Part shown: in pieces, positions 9,194 to 16,614 of the stretch
Layout: every line of letters starts with the position of its first letter
Position numbering within the stretch: the stretch's first letter is position 1
Assembly: GCA_963817035.1 (NCBI GenBank)
Contig: CAWFMM010000004.1
Location: 992,001-1,056,000, forward strand
DNA from: AC-49 sp963817035
Lineage (GTDB): Bacteria > Actinomycetota > Thermoleophilia > Solirubrobacterales > Solirubrobacteraceae
Direction of reading: 5' to 3'
Length of the DNA: 64,000 nucleotides
Notes under the pieces: model-generated
Database searches by the model: none
Told to the model about the DNA's origin: nothing
The model's input: only the letters and a program-made list of their open reading frames with translations
Program-made: the position numbers and the translations under genes

Positions 9194-9481
9194 ATGAGTC
9201 AGACGATCGAGCTTCCCCGAACGCAGGGGCCCGGTTCCGGGCTGGGCGGGGCGTGGCGTGTGATCGTCCGCAACGACGATCACAACACGTTCGAGCACGT
9301 CGCTTCGACTCTCGCCCGAACGCTCCCCGGAATGACCATCGACCGGGGCTTCGCGATCGCCGACCGCATCCACACGGCCGGACTGGCGATCGTATGGTCC
9401 GGACACCAGGAGCTGGCCGAGCACTACTGGGAGATGCTCGGAGACGCGGGGTTGACGATGGCTCCGCTCGAGCAGGCGTAG
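9194..9481 (+). CDS. clpS: ATP-dependent Clp protease adaptor protein ClpS
   Basis: A 95-residue ClpS adaptor, which delivers N-degron proteins to the ClpA/ClpC unfoldase of the Clp protease. The core begins WRVIVRNDDHNTFEHV (about residues 22-37), matching the conserved NDD...M/F..V substrate pocket of the family, and continues through the helix with a conserved H in the A.R.H..G region (ADRIHTAG, about 56-63). The N-terminal 20 residues are the usual flexible extension. ATG 9194 lies 33 bp after the metallo-hydrolase stop. It converges with the minus-strand gene ending at 9530. Confidence 0.92.
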   Translation: MSQTIELPRTQGPGSGLGGAWRVIVRNDDHNTFEHVASTLARTLPGMTIDRGFAIADRIHTAGLAIVWSGHQELAEHYWEMLGDAGLTMAPLEQA

Positions 9482-9529
9482 CCCGCTGCTGCGCCCGTCC
9501 TGGCAGATCGACTCGCGGCGCTCTGGCGC

Positions 9530-9901
9530 CTAGGTTCCGTTGACGGGCGCCGGCTCGGGCGCCGGCGCGGTCCACGCGACCGGCTCGCCGTTGCCGTCGT
9601 CGATTGCGCCGCCGACGATCGCGTCGGCCCAGGCGTAGACGACAGGCACCTGGTACCAGCTCGAATGGATCGCGCGAAACGCGATGAACTCCGGGCCGTA
9701 CCAGTAGCGCTCGAAGTCGAGCTTGTCCTCGAACTCGACGACCTGAAGGAACTTGTAGCGATCGTCGCGGTAGCGGTAGACGACGTAGCTCGTCGCTCCG
9801 TAGCGCGCGGCGATCGGCGCGATCTCGGCCAGCGCCTGCTCGAGTCCGTTGTGGCGAAAGCCGGTCGCGTACCACGGGATATGCACAACTCCGCCGGCCA
9901 T
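9530..9901 (-). CDS. hypothetical protein, possible dimeric alpha/beta-barrel fold
   Basis: A 123-residue protein with no membrane segment. The pattern of an N-terminal strand (VVHIPWYATGF), a helix rich in Ala and Glu, then aromatic strands (YVVYRYRDDRYKFLQVVEF) and an FERYWYGPEF segment resembles antibiotic-biosynthesis-monooxygenase-like or EthD-like dimeric alpha/beta barrels, but I cannot name the family firmly. The C-terminus is a Pro/Ala-rich tail. Its ATG shares one base with the stop of the ccr gene (TGATG), so it is translated as part of the ccr operon and may act in the same pathway; this last point is inference. Confidence 0.72.
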   Translation of the reverse strand: MAGGVVHIPWYATGFRHNGLEQALAEIAPIAARYGATSYVVYRYRDDRYKFLQVVEFEDKLDFERYWYGPEFIAFRAIHSSWYQVPVVYAWADAIVGGAIDDGNGEPVAWTAPAPEPAPVNGT

Positions 9902-11157
9902 CAGGCACCCACCTCCGCGTAGATTGCCCCCGGTCCGTCGGCGGTCTTGCCGAGGCCCGGTACTTCGGCCCCGACGAGGATCGCGATCTTGCCGAGGTGC
10001 TTGTTGTCGAGCATCAGCTGGTGGGCCTCGGCGACGCCGTCGAAGCCCATCGTCCGCCACAGCACGGGACGGATCCGGCCGGACTCGATCAGCTCGTTGG
10101 CCTTCATGCACTCATACGCGTTGGCGAAGTGCGAGCCGAGGATCTCCTTCTGGCGCATCCACAGGTAGCGCACGTCGAAGTCGAGGTTAAAGCCCGTCGT
10201 CCCGGCGCAGATGACGACCTTGCCGAACGTCTTGACCGTGAACACCGAGGTCGGGAAGGTCGCCATCCCGACGTGCTCGAAGACGATGTCGGGCGCCTCG
10301 CCGAGGATCTCGCGGACGCGGTTGGAGAAGCGCCGCGACTCGCCGAAGCGGGCCTTCTCCTCCTCCGGCGTCTCGGTGCCGGTGCGCATCATGCCGGCGA
10401 ACTCGTTGCGGTTGATGAACCCGGTCGCGCCGAGCTTCATGACCAGCTCGCCCTTCTCGTCACTGGAGACGACGCCGACCGAGCGGGCGCCGGCCGCCGC
10501 GGCGATCTGGGTGGCGAAGACGCCGAGGCCGCCCGCCGCGCCCCAGATCAGGACGCTGTCGCCCGCCTGGATGTTGCAGCGGTTGATCAGCATGCGGTGC
10601 GCGGTGAAGTACACGAGCCCGTAGGAGGCCGCTTCCTCCCAGGTCAGGTTCTGCGGCTTGGGCAGCAGCTGCTGGGCCTGAACCTTGGTGAACTGCGCGA
10701 ACGAGCCCCACGTCGTCTCATAGCCCCAGATCTTCTGTGACGGGGCGGCCATCGGATCGAGACCGTGGACCTCAGGGTCCTCGTAGGACGCCTGGTTGCA
10801 GTGCACCACGACCTTGTCGCCGGCCTTCCAGCGAGTGACGCCCTCGCCGACCTTCCAGACGACGCCCGATGCGTCCGAGCCGCCGATGTGGTGGCCGTAC
10901 TCGGGGTGGTCGCCGTAGCCGAAGACCGAGACCGGCTTGCCGAGTGCCGCCCAGACGTTGTTGTAGTTGACGCCGGCCGCCATCACGCGGACGATGACCT
11001 CGAATGCGCCGGGCTGCGGCGTCTCGATCTCCTCGAGCTGGAACGCGTCGGCCGGCGGCCCCTCGCGCTCCTTGCGGATGACCCACGCGGCCATCGTCGC
11101 CGGCAGCTCGCCGGGCTCGACGTCGAGGCTGGAGATCTGGGTCAGGTCGGTCGCCAT
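9901..11157 (-). CDS. ccr: crotonyl-CoA carboxylase/reductase
   Basis: A 418-residue zinc-less medium-chain dehydrogenase that reductively carboxylates crotonyl-CoA to ethylmalonyl-CoA with NADPH and CO2. The sequence carries the Ccr wording AAGVNYNNVWAALGKP, HIGGSDASGVVWKVGEGV and WGYETTWGSFAQF, the nucleotide-binding GAAGGLGVFATQIA (about residues 196-209), and FEHVGMATFP. ATG 11157 is chosen; the open frame upstream runs into the corA gene and is not Ccr-like. It lies 20 bp after corA on the same strand and is coupled to the 123-residue gene. With the ecm gene at 5527 it marks the ethylmalonyl-CoA route for C2 assimilation, or a supply of ethylmalonyl-CoA extender units. Confidence 0.94.
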   Translation of the reverse strand: MATDLTQISSLDVEPGELPATMAAWVIRKEREGPPADAFQLEEIETPQPGAFEVIVRVMAAGVNYNNVWAALGKPVSVFGYGDHPEYGHHIGGSDASGVVWKVGEGVTRWKAGDKVVVHCNQASYEDPEVHGLDPMAAPSQKIWGYETTWGSFAQFTKVQAQQLLPKPQNLTWEEAASYGLVYFTAHRMLINRCNIQAGDSVLIWGAAGGLGVFATQIAAAAGARSVGVVSSDEKGELVMKLGATGFINRNEFAGMMRTGTETPEEEKARFGESRRFSNRVREILGEAPDIVFEHVGMATFPTSVFTVKTFGKVVICAGTTGFNLDFDVRYLWMRQKEILGSHFANAYECMKANELIESGRIRPVLWRTMGFDGVAEAHQLMLDNKHLGKIAILVGAEVPGLGKTADGPGAIYAEVGA

Positions 11158-11177
11158 GGGCGGGATGCTACCCGCCG

Positions 11178-12128
11178 TCAGTCCTTCGTGAAGCCGCGGG
11201 CCTTGAAGTACCAGATCATCACGACGAGCGGGACGACGATGCCGCCGATCCCGAGGATCAGGAAGTCCCGCTCGCTGTTGATGTTGCGCACCAGCCACGC
11301 GAAGTTCTGGCCGAAGAAGCCGGTCACGAAGGTCAGCGGCAGGAAGATCGTGGCGATCACCGTGAGCTGCTTCATGACCTGATTCATGCGGTTTGACTGC
11401 GTCGAGAGGTGGACGTCCAGCGCGCCGGAGAGCAGGTCGCGGTAGGAGTCGATCAGGTCCGAGATGCGGATCAGGTGGTCATAGACGTCGCGGAAGTAGT
11501 CGTGCGCGTCGTCGCCGCTCAGGCCCGGGATGCGCATGATCAGCTCGCCGCCGCTGGCCAGCAGGTCGCGCTGGGGCGTGATGATCCGCCGCAGCGTGAC
11601 GAGCTCGCGCTTGAGCGCGAACAGCCTGTGGAGCTGGACCTGGGCGGCCGCGCCTTCCACCATCGCGTCCTCGAGCTCGTCGATCGCCTCGTCCATGTCG
11701 CTGAGGACGGGGAAGAACGAGTCGGTCAGCGCGTCGAGGATCCGGTAGACGATGTATTCCTCGGCATCGTCGTTGCGCTCGCTGAGCCGTTCCTTGAGGT
11801 CCTGCAGGTGCTTGCACGCGCCGGGGCGCACGGTGACGATCCACGAGCCCGAGATGTGTAGGTGGACCTCGATCGGGTCGACCTCGCCGTCGTCGCCGTG
11901 GTGGATCCCGTAGTAGACGAGCAGCACGCGGTCCCCGTACTCGTCGAGCTTCGGTCGCTGGTTGAACTCCAGCGTGTCCTCGATCGCGAGGTGGTGCAGG
12001 TCGAGCAGCGGGCCGAGCTCTTGAAAGGCCGTGCCGGCGTCGGGGCCGGCGAGGTCGATCCAGAAGAACTCGTCGGCGGCGAGGAGCTTCTTGATCTCGT
12101 CGGCGTCGACGTGCTCGAGGATCTCCAC
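11178..12128 (-). CDS. corA: CorA-family magnesium/cobalt transporter
   Basis: A 316-residue divalent-cation channel of the CorA family. A long acidic cytoplasmic domain of about 255 residues is followed by two C-terminal membrane helices; the signature loop after the first helix reads TGFFGQNFAW (about residues 269-278), a GxN motif variant in which Met is replaced by Gln, as in many actinobacterial homologues. The second helix ends in VVMIWYFKARGF. It probably carries Mg2+ inward driven by membrane potential. ATG 12128 lies 40 bp from the end of the secreted-protein gene upstream. It lies 20 bp before the ccr start on the same strand. Confidence 0.93.
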   Translation of the reverse strand: MEILEHVDADEIKKLLAADEFFWIDLAGPDAGTAFQELGPLLDLHHLAIEDTLEFNQRPKLDEYGDRVLLVYYGIHHGDDGEVDPIEVHLHISGSWIVTVRPGACKHLQDLKERLSERNDDAEEYIVYRILDALTDSFFPVLSDMDEAIDELEDAMVEGAAAQVQLHRLFALKRELVTLRRIITPQRDLLASGGELIMRIPGLSGDDAHDYFRDVYDHLIRISDLIDSYRDLLSGALDVHLSTQSNRMNQVMKQLTVIATIFLPLTFVTGFFGQNFAWLVRNINSERDFLILGIGGIVVPLVVMIWYFKARGFTKD

Positions 12129-12168
12129 GCAGGCGACGGTAGCGCCCGTTGTGGACGACTCTTGGGCG

Positions 12169-12744
12169 TCAGCCGGTGGTCGGCGGAGTCGGCGTCGTCG
12201 TCCCGGGAGTGACGACGGTCGTCACCGTCTTGGGGCCGTCGATCGTCGTCGTGCCGGTGCGCAGCAGCGTCTTCTTGGACGCCTTCCACGCGTAGGTGCG
12301 CTGGACGATCTTCTTCGGCGCCCACAGGTCGTCGCCGGCGGACCACCTCGGGTTGGCAATCGTCAGCACCGAGCCGCTGACCGACGTCGTAGCCCGGTAC
12401 AGTTCCTGGTTGCGGTAGACGACCTTCAGCGGCCCGTTGGTCGAGCCGTCGGTGCTCAGCACGTAGACCGCGATCGCGCCCGCGGCGCCACCGGCGTCGA
12501 CCGAGACGACCGAGTCGGCCTTGCCATCACCGGTGAGGTCGGCGAACACCGGCGTCGGGTCGATGTACCCCGCCTTGCTCGTCAGCAGCGTCTTGATCTG
12601 CTTGGTGACCTTGGCATCGGCGAGCAGCGGCTTGGAGAAGATGGTCTGCGGCGAGACCGGCGACGTGTTCGGCGTCGATTGGGCCGCGGCGACCGCGGCC
12701 GGAAGGCCGGCCAGGGCCAAGACGATGACCAAGCGTGTGCGCAT
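12169..12744 (-). CDS. secreted protein with an FG-GAP/VCBS-like repeat
   Basis: A 191-residue exported protein of unknown function. The N-terminus RTRLVIVLALAGLPAAVAAA is a clear signal peptide. The mature part contains FADLTGDGKADSVVSV, a calcium-binding repeat of the FG-GAP/VCBS sort, and then beta-rich sequence ending in a Thr/Pro tail that may contact the cell wall. The ATG at 12744 is preferred; a GTG at 12750 in the same frame is equally possible. It is followed on the same strand by corA after 40 bp. Confidence 0.78.
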   Translation of the reverse strand: MRTRLVIVLALAGLPAAVAAAQSTPNTSPVSPQTIFSKPLLADAKVTKQIKTLLTSKAGYIDPTPVFADLTGDGKADSVVSVDAGGAAGAIAVYVLSTDGSTNGPLKVVYRNQELYRATTSVSGSVLTIANPRWSAGDDLWAPKKIVQRTYAWKASKKTLLRTGTTTIDGPKTVTTVVTPGTTTPTPPTTG

Positions 12745-12813
12745 CGACACGAGATGGTAGAGCGCAACCCACCATTCGTGAGCCGGTGCAACCCCCCGCC
12801 CGAGGGGTCGGCG

Positions 12814-12987
12814 TTATTCCGAGGTGGAGCCGGTGAGCTGGAGCTCGAGCGCGGCGATCGCCTCGAGCTCGCGCTGCAGCTCGGCCCACGCGATCAGCTC
12901 GGCATCCTCGTAGTCCCGGCCCTGGAGGTCTTCCAAGCTGGCGCGGTAGCGCGTCCATGCCTCGAATCGACGGTCGTCTTCGGTCAT
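12814..12987 (-). CDS. small acidic hypothetical protein (57 residues)
   Basis: A short ORF from ATG 12987 to TAA 12814, preceded by an unusually good ribosome site (GAAAGGAGG, ending 6 bp before the ATG), which supports expression. The product begins MTEDDRRFEAWTRYRASLED and is strongly acidic and helical, with heptad-like Leu and Ala positions near the C-terminus (LQRELEAIAALELQL), so a short coiled coil is plausible. No family is recognised. It lies 69 bp upstream of the secreted-protein gene on the same strand and diverges from the exonuclease gene at 13096. Confidence 0.68.
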   Translation of the reverse strand: MTEDDRRFEAWTRYRASLEDLQGRDYEDAELIAWAELQRELEAIAALELQLTGSTSE

Positions 12988-13095
12988 GGAGCCTCCTTTC
13001 GAACAGGGTCGGAGTGAACTCTATCCACCGCCGCGGTCGATGTCGTTCGCAATATCCCCTGCACCGCGTCGTGATGGCGCGGTACAACCGCGCAG

Positions 13096-14781
13096 ATGGA
13101 TTGCCTGCCGCCGGAAGCCCTGCTCCAGACCGCTGAGTTCGTCGTCGTCGACGTCGAGACCAACGGCCTCAACGGCGAGTGTTGCGAGCTCACCGAGGTC
13201 GGCGCCGTGCTCGTTGGCGGCGGCGAGCTGCACGACCGCTGGGAGTCGCTGGTCGGGATTCGCACGCCACTGTCGCGCGGAATCCAGCGTCTGACCGGGA
13301 TCACGCAGGAGATGGTCGACGAGGCGCCGGCCGCGCCACTCGTCCTGCCCGAGCTCGCCGAGCTGCTGACCGGGCGCGTGTTTGTCGCCCACAGCGCCGC
13401 GTTCGACCGCCGGGTGTTGCGCCAGGCGTTCGAGCGCGCGGAGATCGAATGGCCCAGCCCGCCGACGCTGTGCACGCTGGCGATGGCCCGGCGCCTGCAT
13501 CCGCTCGCGCGCCAGCGACGGCTGGCCGCTCTGGCCGACTCGCTCGGCATCGAGGTGGACGTGACCCACCGTGCGCTGGCCGACGCCGAAACGTGCGCGC
13601 GGATCTTCTGCGCGCTGTTCGCGAAGCTGTGCGCCAACGCCACGACGGTCGGGGAGGCCCAGGCGCTGTTGGGCGGTGGGCCGGGTCGGAAGTCCCGCAG
13701 CCGCTCACGGGCGGGCGCGACCGACGGTCGCCGGTCGCTGGCCGGGGTGCGCAAGCGGGTCCCGGGGCTCGACGGGCTGCCGGACGCGCCCGGCGTCTAC
13801 CTGATCCGCGACGCGGTCGGCGAGGTGCTCTACGTCGGCAAGTCGGTGGCGCTGCGCTCGCGCGTGCGCGCCCATTTCGCCGCGTCGTCGCCGGACACCG
13901 ACTGGGTCATGCAGGCCGAGACCGTCGACCATGAATCGACGCGCTCGGAGCTCGGCGCCCTGGTGCTCGAACATCGGTTGATCCGCCGCCTGCGCCCACC
14001 GGGCAACGTGCGCGCCAAACATCAGGACCGCTACGTCTACCTGCGCTGCCGCCTCGACATCGCGTTTCCGATCCTCGAGGTCGCGCCGGACCCGGCGCCC
14101 GGGCACGCGGTCAACGTCGGGCCGCTGCTGGGTCGCCAGACCGCGGTCGAGCTGCGTGAGCAGCTGAACTCGCTGTTCGGGCTGCGCCACTGTGGCCGCG
14201 CGCTGCCGCGCCGTGAGCATCCGTCGGCCTACGGGCAGATGGGGCGCTGCGCGTCGCCGTGCCTCGGCGATCTCGACCCCAACGCCTACCGCCGGCGCCT
14301 CGACGCCGCGCTGGCGCTGTTCACCGGCACCGGCGATGGCGCGGTTGCCCTGCTGGACCACGTCGACGCGCAGATGCGCGAGGCGGCGGCCGACCAGCGC
14401 TACGAGCGCGCGGCCTGGCTCTCGCGTCGGCGCGAGCGCCTCGCGTGGCTGCTGAGCCGACTCGGCGATGCCGTCGCGGCGACGCACTCGCGACCGCGGC
14501 TGGCCGTCGTCTCGCATCCGCGCGCGACCGGCCACGACGGCTTCTGGATCGTCGCCGGGCGGATCAGCGACTGGGGACCGCTCGACGATCTCGACGACGC
14601 GCGGGCGCGCACCGAGACGGCGCTGCGCGGCGCCGGCGACCGTCGCGCGCCGTGGCTGACCCCCGACGATGTCGCCGAGACGCGGATCGCGACGACATGG
14701 CTCGCCGCCAACGACGCCGACGTCCTCGATCTCGACGACGACCGCTGGCGCTCGCGCCTCGCGGAGTTCGCGGCGGGCTGA
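13096..14781 (+). CDS. DEDDh exonuclease fused to UvrC-like GIY-YIG nuclease
   Basis: A 561-residue DNA-repair fusion protein. Residues about 12-180 form a DnaQ-type 3'-5' exonuclease with Exo I VVVDVETNGL, Exo II in VAHSAAFDRRVL, and Exo III THRALADAETC (DEDDh pattern). After a basic linker, residues about 230-310 form a GIY-YIG nuclease: DAPGVYLIRD, then VLYVGKSVALRSRV, as in UvrC and Cho. The C-terminal part holds a Cys-containing UvrC-like segment (MGRCASPCLG, about 386-395). This domain combination is known in actinobacteria. It probably incises or trims damaged DNA; the physiological substrate is unproven. ATG 13096 is the first in frame. Confidence 0.9.
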   Translation: MDCLPPEALLQTAEFVVVDVETNGLNGECCELTEVGAVLVGGGELHDRWESLVGIRTPLSRGIQRLTGITQEMVDEAPAAPLVLPELAELLTGRVFVAHSAAFDRRVLRQAFERAEIEWPSPPTLCTLAMARRLHPLARQRRLAALADSLGIEVDVTHRALADAETCARIFCALFAKLCANATTVGEAQALLGGGPGRKSRSRSRAGATDGRRSLAGVRKRVPGLDGLPDAPGVYLIRDAVGEVLYVGKSVALRSRVRAHFAASSPDTDWVMQAETVDHESTRSELGALVLEHRLIRRLRPPGNVRAKHQDRYVYLRCRLDIAFPILEVAPDPAPGHAVNVGPLLGRQTAVELREQLNSLFGLRHCGRALPRREHPSAYGQMGRCASPCLGDLDPNAYRRRLDAALALFTGTGDGAVALLDHVDAQMREAAADQRYERAAWLSRRRERLAWLLSRLGDAVAATHSRPRLAVVSHPRATGHDGFWIVAGRISDWGPLDDLDDARARTETALRGAGDRRAPWLTPDDVAETRIATTWLAANDADVLDLDDDRWRSRLAEFAAG

Positions 14782-14819
14782 ACTGCCGCGGCGAGAGGGA
14801 GTGGGGGGTCGGCGTTGGG

Positions 14820-14882
14820 GTGTCCGGTGCAGGCGTTGTTCACCACGAACGTCCCGGGGTAGTTCGGGACGTTCGCGGACAC
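14820..14882. repeat. nested inverted repeat between convergent genes
   Basis: The inner hairpin at 14846-14875 is a perfect 11-bp stem (CGAACGTCCCG with CGGGACGTTCG) around an 8-base loop. It sits inside a second perfect 7-bp pair, GTGTCCG at 14820-14826 and CGGACAC at 14876-14882, with 19 unpaired bases on the left. It lies between the converging exonuclease and ygfZ genes, so a bidirectional terminator is the simplest reading, but there is no T-run on either side. The nesting also fits a REP-like dispersed element. Confidence 0.7.
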
Positions 14883-14945
14883 AAATCCGCCAACCGGCGC
14901 CTGGGGAACCCCTATTCCATTAATGCTGCTGTTCCGGACCCGGCA

Positions 14946-15860
14946 CTACCGCGTGAACGGCAACTCGACGACCTCGGCGTTCGCGTCGCCGAGGCTCACC
15001 TGCGTGCCCGGTGGCGCCTCGCGGCGCACGAGCGCGAGCGCGATCGGGCCGAGCGTCGGGCTGACAACGCTGGAGCCGATGCGCCCGACGACGCGATCGT
15101 CGACGCGCAGCTCCTCGCCCGTCGGTACCGGCGCCGACAGGCGCAGGCCGCGCAGGTGGCGGTTGGGCTTGCCGCGGTAGTGCAGGCGGGCGACGGTTTC
15201 CTGGCCGACGTAGCAGCCCTTGGTGAAGCTGACCGCGCGCTCGTTGAGCCCGGCCTCCTGGGGGATCACTGAGTCGTCGAGGTCGACGCCGTAGCGCGGG
15301 CGGCCCGACTCGACGCGAAGGACCTCGGCGGCTTCCTCGCCGACCGTCGTCGCCCCCGCTGCGAGCAGCGCCTCGCGGACGCGGTCGGCGCGGTCAGCGG
15401 AGCAGACGACGTCGATCCCGAGGTCGGTCGCGACGAGCAGCACCGCCGCGCCGCCGATCTCTGAGGCCACGTTGTCGTGCTCGACGGCGACCTCCGGCGC
15501 GCCGGCGACCGCGCGGGCCTGCGGGCCGATCAGCGAGAACAGCGCCTGTTGGAGGGTCCGCTTCTCGAGGCCGATCTCGTAGCCGATCGAGAAGCGCCGG
15601 ATCGTGTCGAAGACGGACTGCAGGGCCACGCGCTCGGTGTCGAGCCACAGCTCGTCGCCGGTGTCGAGCACGCGCAGGTCGGCCAGCATCTTGCCCTTGT
15701 GGGTCAGCAACGTGGCGTAGCAGCCGTGCCGGGGCTCGAGTGCCTCGATGTCGTTCGACACCTGGCCGTTGAGGAACGCCTTGGCGTCGGGGCCGGTGAG
15801 CGCGAGCTTGCCGCGCTCTGAACGGTCGACCAGGCCGGCGCCCTGTCGCAGGGGGTCCAT
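14946..15860 (-). CDS. ygfZ: YgfZ/GcvT-like folate-binding protein (iron-sulfur cluster repair)
   Basis: A 304-residue protein of the YgfZ/IBA57 family, which uses tetrahydrofolate to help assemble or repair Fe-S clusters of certain enzymes. The diagnostic motif KGCYVGQETVARLHYRGKP is at about residues 215-233. The N-terminus resembles GcvT (GPDAKAFLNGQVSNDIEAL), and the C-terminal domain is the short beta-barrel of this family. Likely clients here include the radical SAM proteins MoaA and FbiC, though that is inference. ATG 15860 diverges from the mntR promoter, leaving 34 bp to its -35 element. Confidence 0.92.
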   Translation of the reverse strand: MDPLRQGAGLVDRSERGKLALTGPDAKAFLNGQVSNDIEALEPRHGCYATLLTHKGKMLADLRVLDTGDELWLDTERVALQSVFDTIRRFSIGYEIGLEKRTLQQALFSLIGPQARAVAGAPEVAVEHDNVASEIGGAAVLLVATDLGIDVVCSADRADRVREALLAAGATTVGEEAAEVLRVESGRPRYGVDLDDSVIPQEAGLNERAVSFTKGCYVGQETVARLHYRGKPNRHLRGLRLSAPVPTGEELRVDDRVVGRIGSSVVSPTLGPIALALVRREAPPGTQVSLGDANAEVVELPFTR

Positions 15861-15894
15861 GGGTCGAATGTAGCGAGCGGCGGCGTCCGGTCGC

Positions 15895-15923
15895 TTGAAT
15901 TCAAATTTAGATACGGCTAAACT
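15895..15923 (+). promoter_or_regulatory. predicted promoter for mntR-mntH
   Basis: TTGAAT at 15895-15900 and TAAACT at 15918-15923 form -35 and -10 elements with an ideal 17-bp spacer. Transcription would then begin near 15930, almost at the TTG start codon at 15931, implying a leaderless or nearly leaderless message. The open frame could be extended to the TTG inside the -35 element, but that would put promoter and operator inside the gene, so the later start is preferred. Pattern match by eye only. Confidence 0.6.
15906..15921. promoter_or_regulatory. DtxR/MntR-type operator, TTTAG-N6-CTAAA
   Basis: A perfect 5-bp inverted repeat, TTTAG and CTAAA, separated by ATACGG. It resembles the metal-repressor boxes bound by DtxR/MntR-family dimers. 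It occupies the spacer and overlaps the -10 element of the predicted promoter in front of a DtxR-family gene and an NRAMP transporter gene. Metal-loaded repressor would block RNA polymerase, so autoregulation together with control of manganese uptake is expected. Confidence 0.72.
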
Positions 15924-15930
15924 CGGGTTC

Positions 15931-16614
15931 TTGCCGGTCCACGAAACAGATCTTGAGCTCTCCTCGGCCGTTGAGGACTACGCCAAGGCGATCTACGCAC
16001 TGCAGGAGCGCAGCGGCGCGGCGGTCACGACCAACGCCCTGGCGGACCGGCTCGCAGTGACGCCGGCGTCGGCATCGAGCATGGTCAAGAAGCTCGCTGC
16101 CCTGGCGCTGGTCACGCACGAGCCCTACCACGGCGTCACGCTGACCGAGAACGGGACCAAGGTCGCGTTGGAGGTGCTGCGCCATCACCGGTTGCTCGAG
16201 CTCTACCTGACCGAGACGCTCGGCGTGCCGTGGGACCGCGTCCATGACGAAGCCGAGGTCCTCGAGCACGTGCTGAGCGCCGAGCTCGAGGAGCTGATCG
16301 CCACCCAGCTTGGCGACCCGACGCACGATCCGCACGGCGATCCGATCCCGACCCGCGACGGGCGGATCCCCGATGTGCGGACGCTGAGCATGCAGTCCCT
16401 GGAGACGGGCAGCCAGGGCACGTTCGTACGGATCTCCGACTCCGATCCCGAGATGCTGCGCTATCTCGCCGAGCGCGGGATCGCGCCGGGGGCGACGTTC
16501 GAGATCGTCGAGAAGCAGCCGTTCGACGGGCCGCTGTTCGCGAAGTTCGCCGACGGCGTCCACGTGCTCGGCGGCTCGCTGGCCCGCGCGATGCGCGTCG
16601 AGGTGGGCGAGTGA
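15931..16614 (+). CDS. mntR: DtxR/MntR-family metal-dependent transcriptional repressor
   Basis: A 227-residue regulator with the winged helix-turn-helix of the family (ALADRLAVTPASASSMVKKL, about residues 35-54), the dimerisation and metal-binding domain with HHRLLELYL and the HDEAEVLEH segment (His and Glu ligands, about 103-130), and a C-terminal FeoA/SH3-like domain (RISDSDPEMLRYLAERGI onwards). The TTG at 15931 is chosen because the alternative TTG at 15895 lies within the promoter. The downstream NRAMP gene overlaps by 4 bp, so the regulator most likely senses Mn2+ (or Fe2+) and controls its own operon. The choice of Mn over Fe rests on the partner gene and box type. Confidence 0.88.
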   Translation: MPVHETDLELSSAVEDYAKAIYALQERSGAAVTTNALADRLAVTPASASSMVKKLAALALVTHEPYHGVTLTENGTKVALEVLRHHRLLELYLTETLGVPWDRVHDEAEVLEHVLSAELEELIATQLGDPTHDPHGDPIPTRDGRIPDVRTLSMQSLETGSQGTFVRISDSDPEMLRYLAERGIAPGATFEIVEKQPFDGPLFAKFADGVHVLGGSLARAMRVEVGE

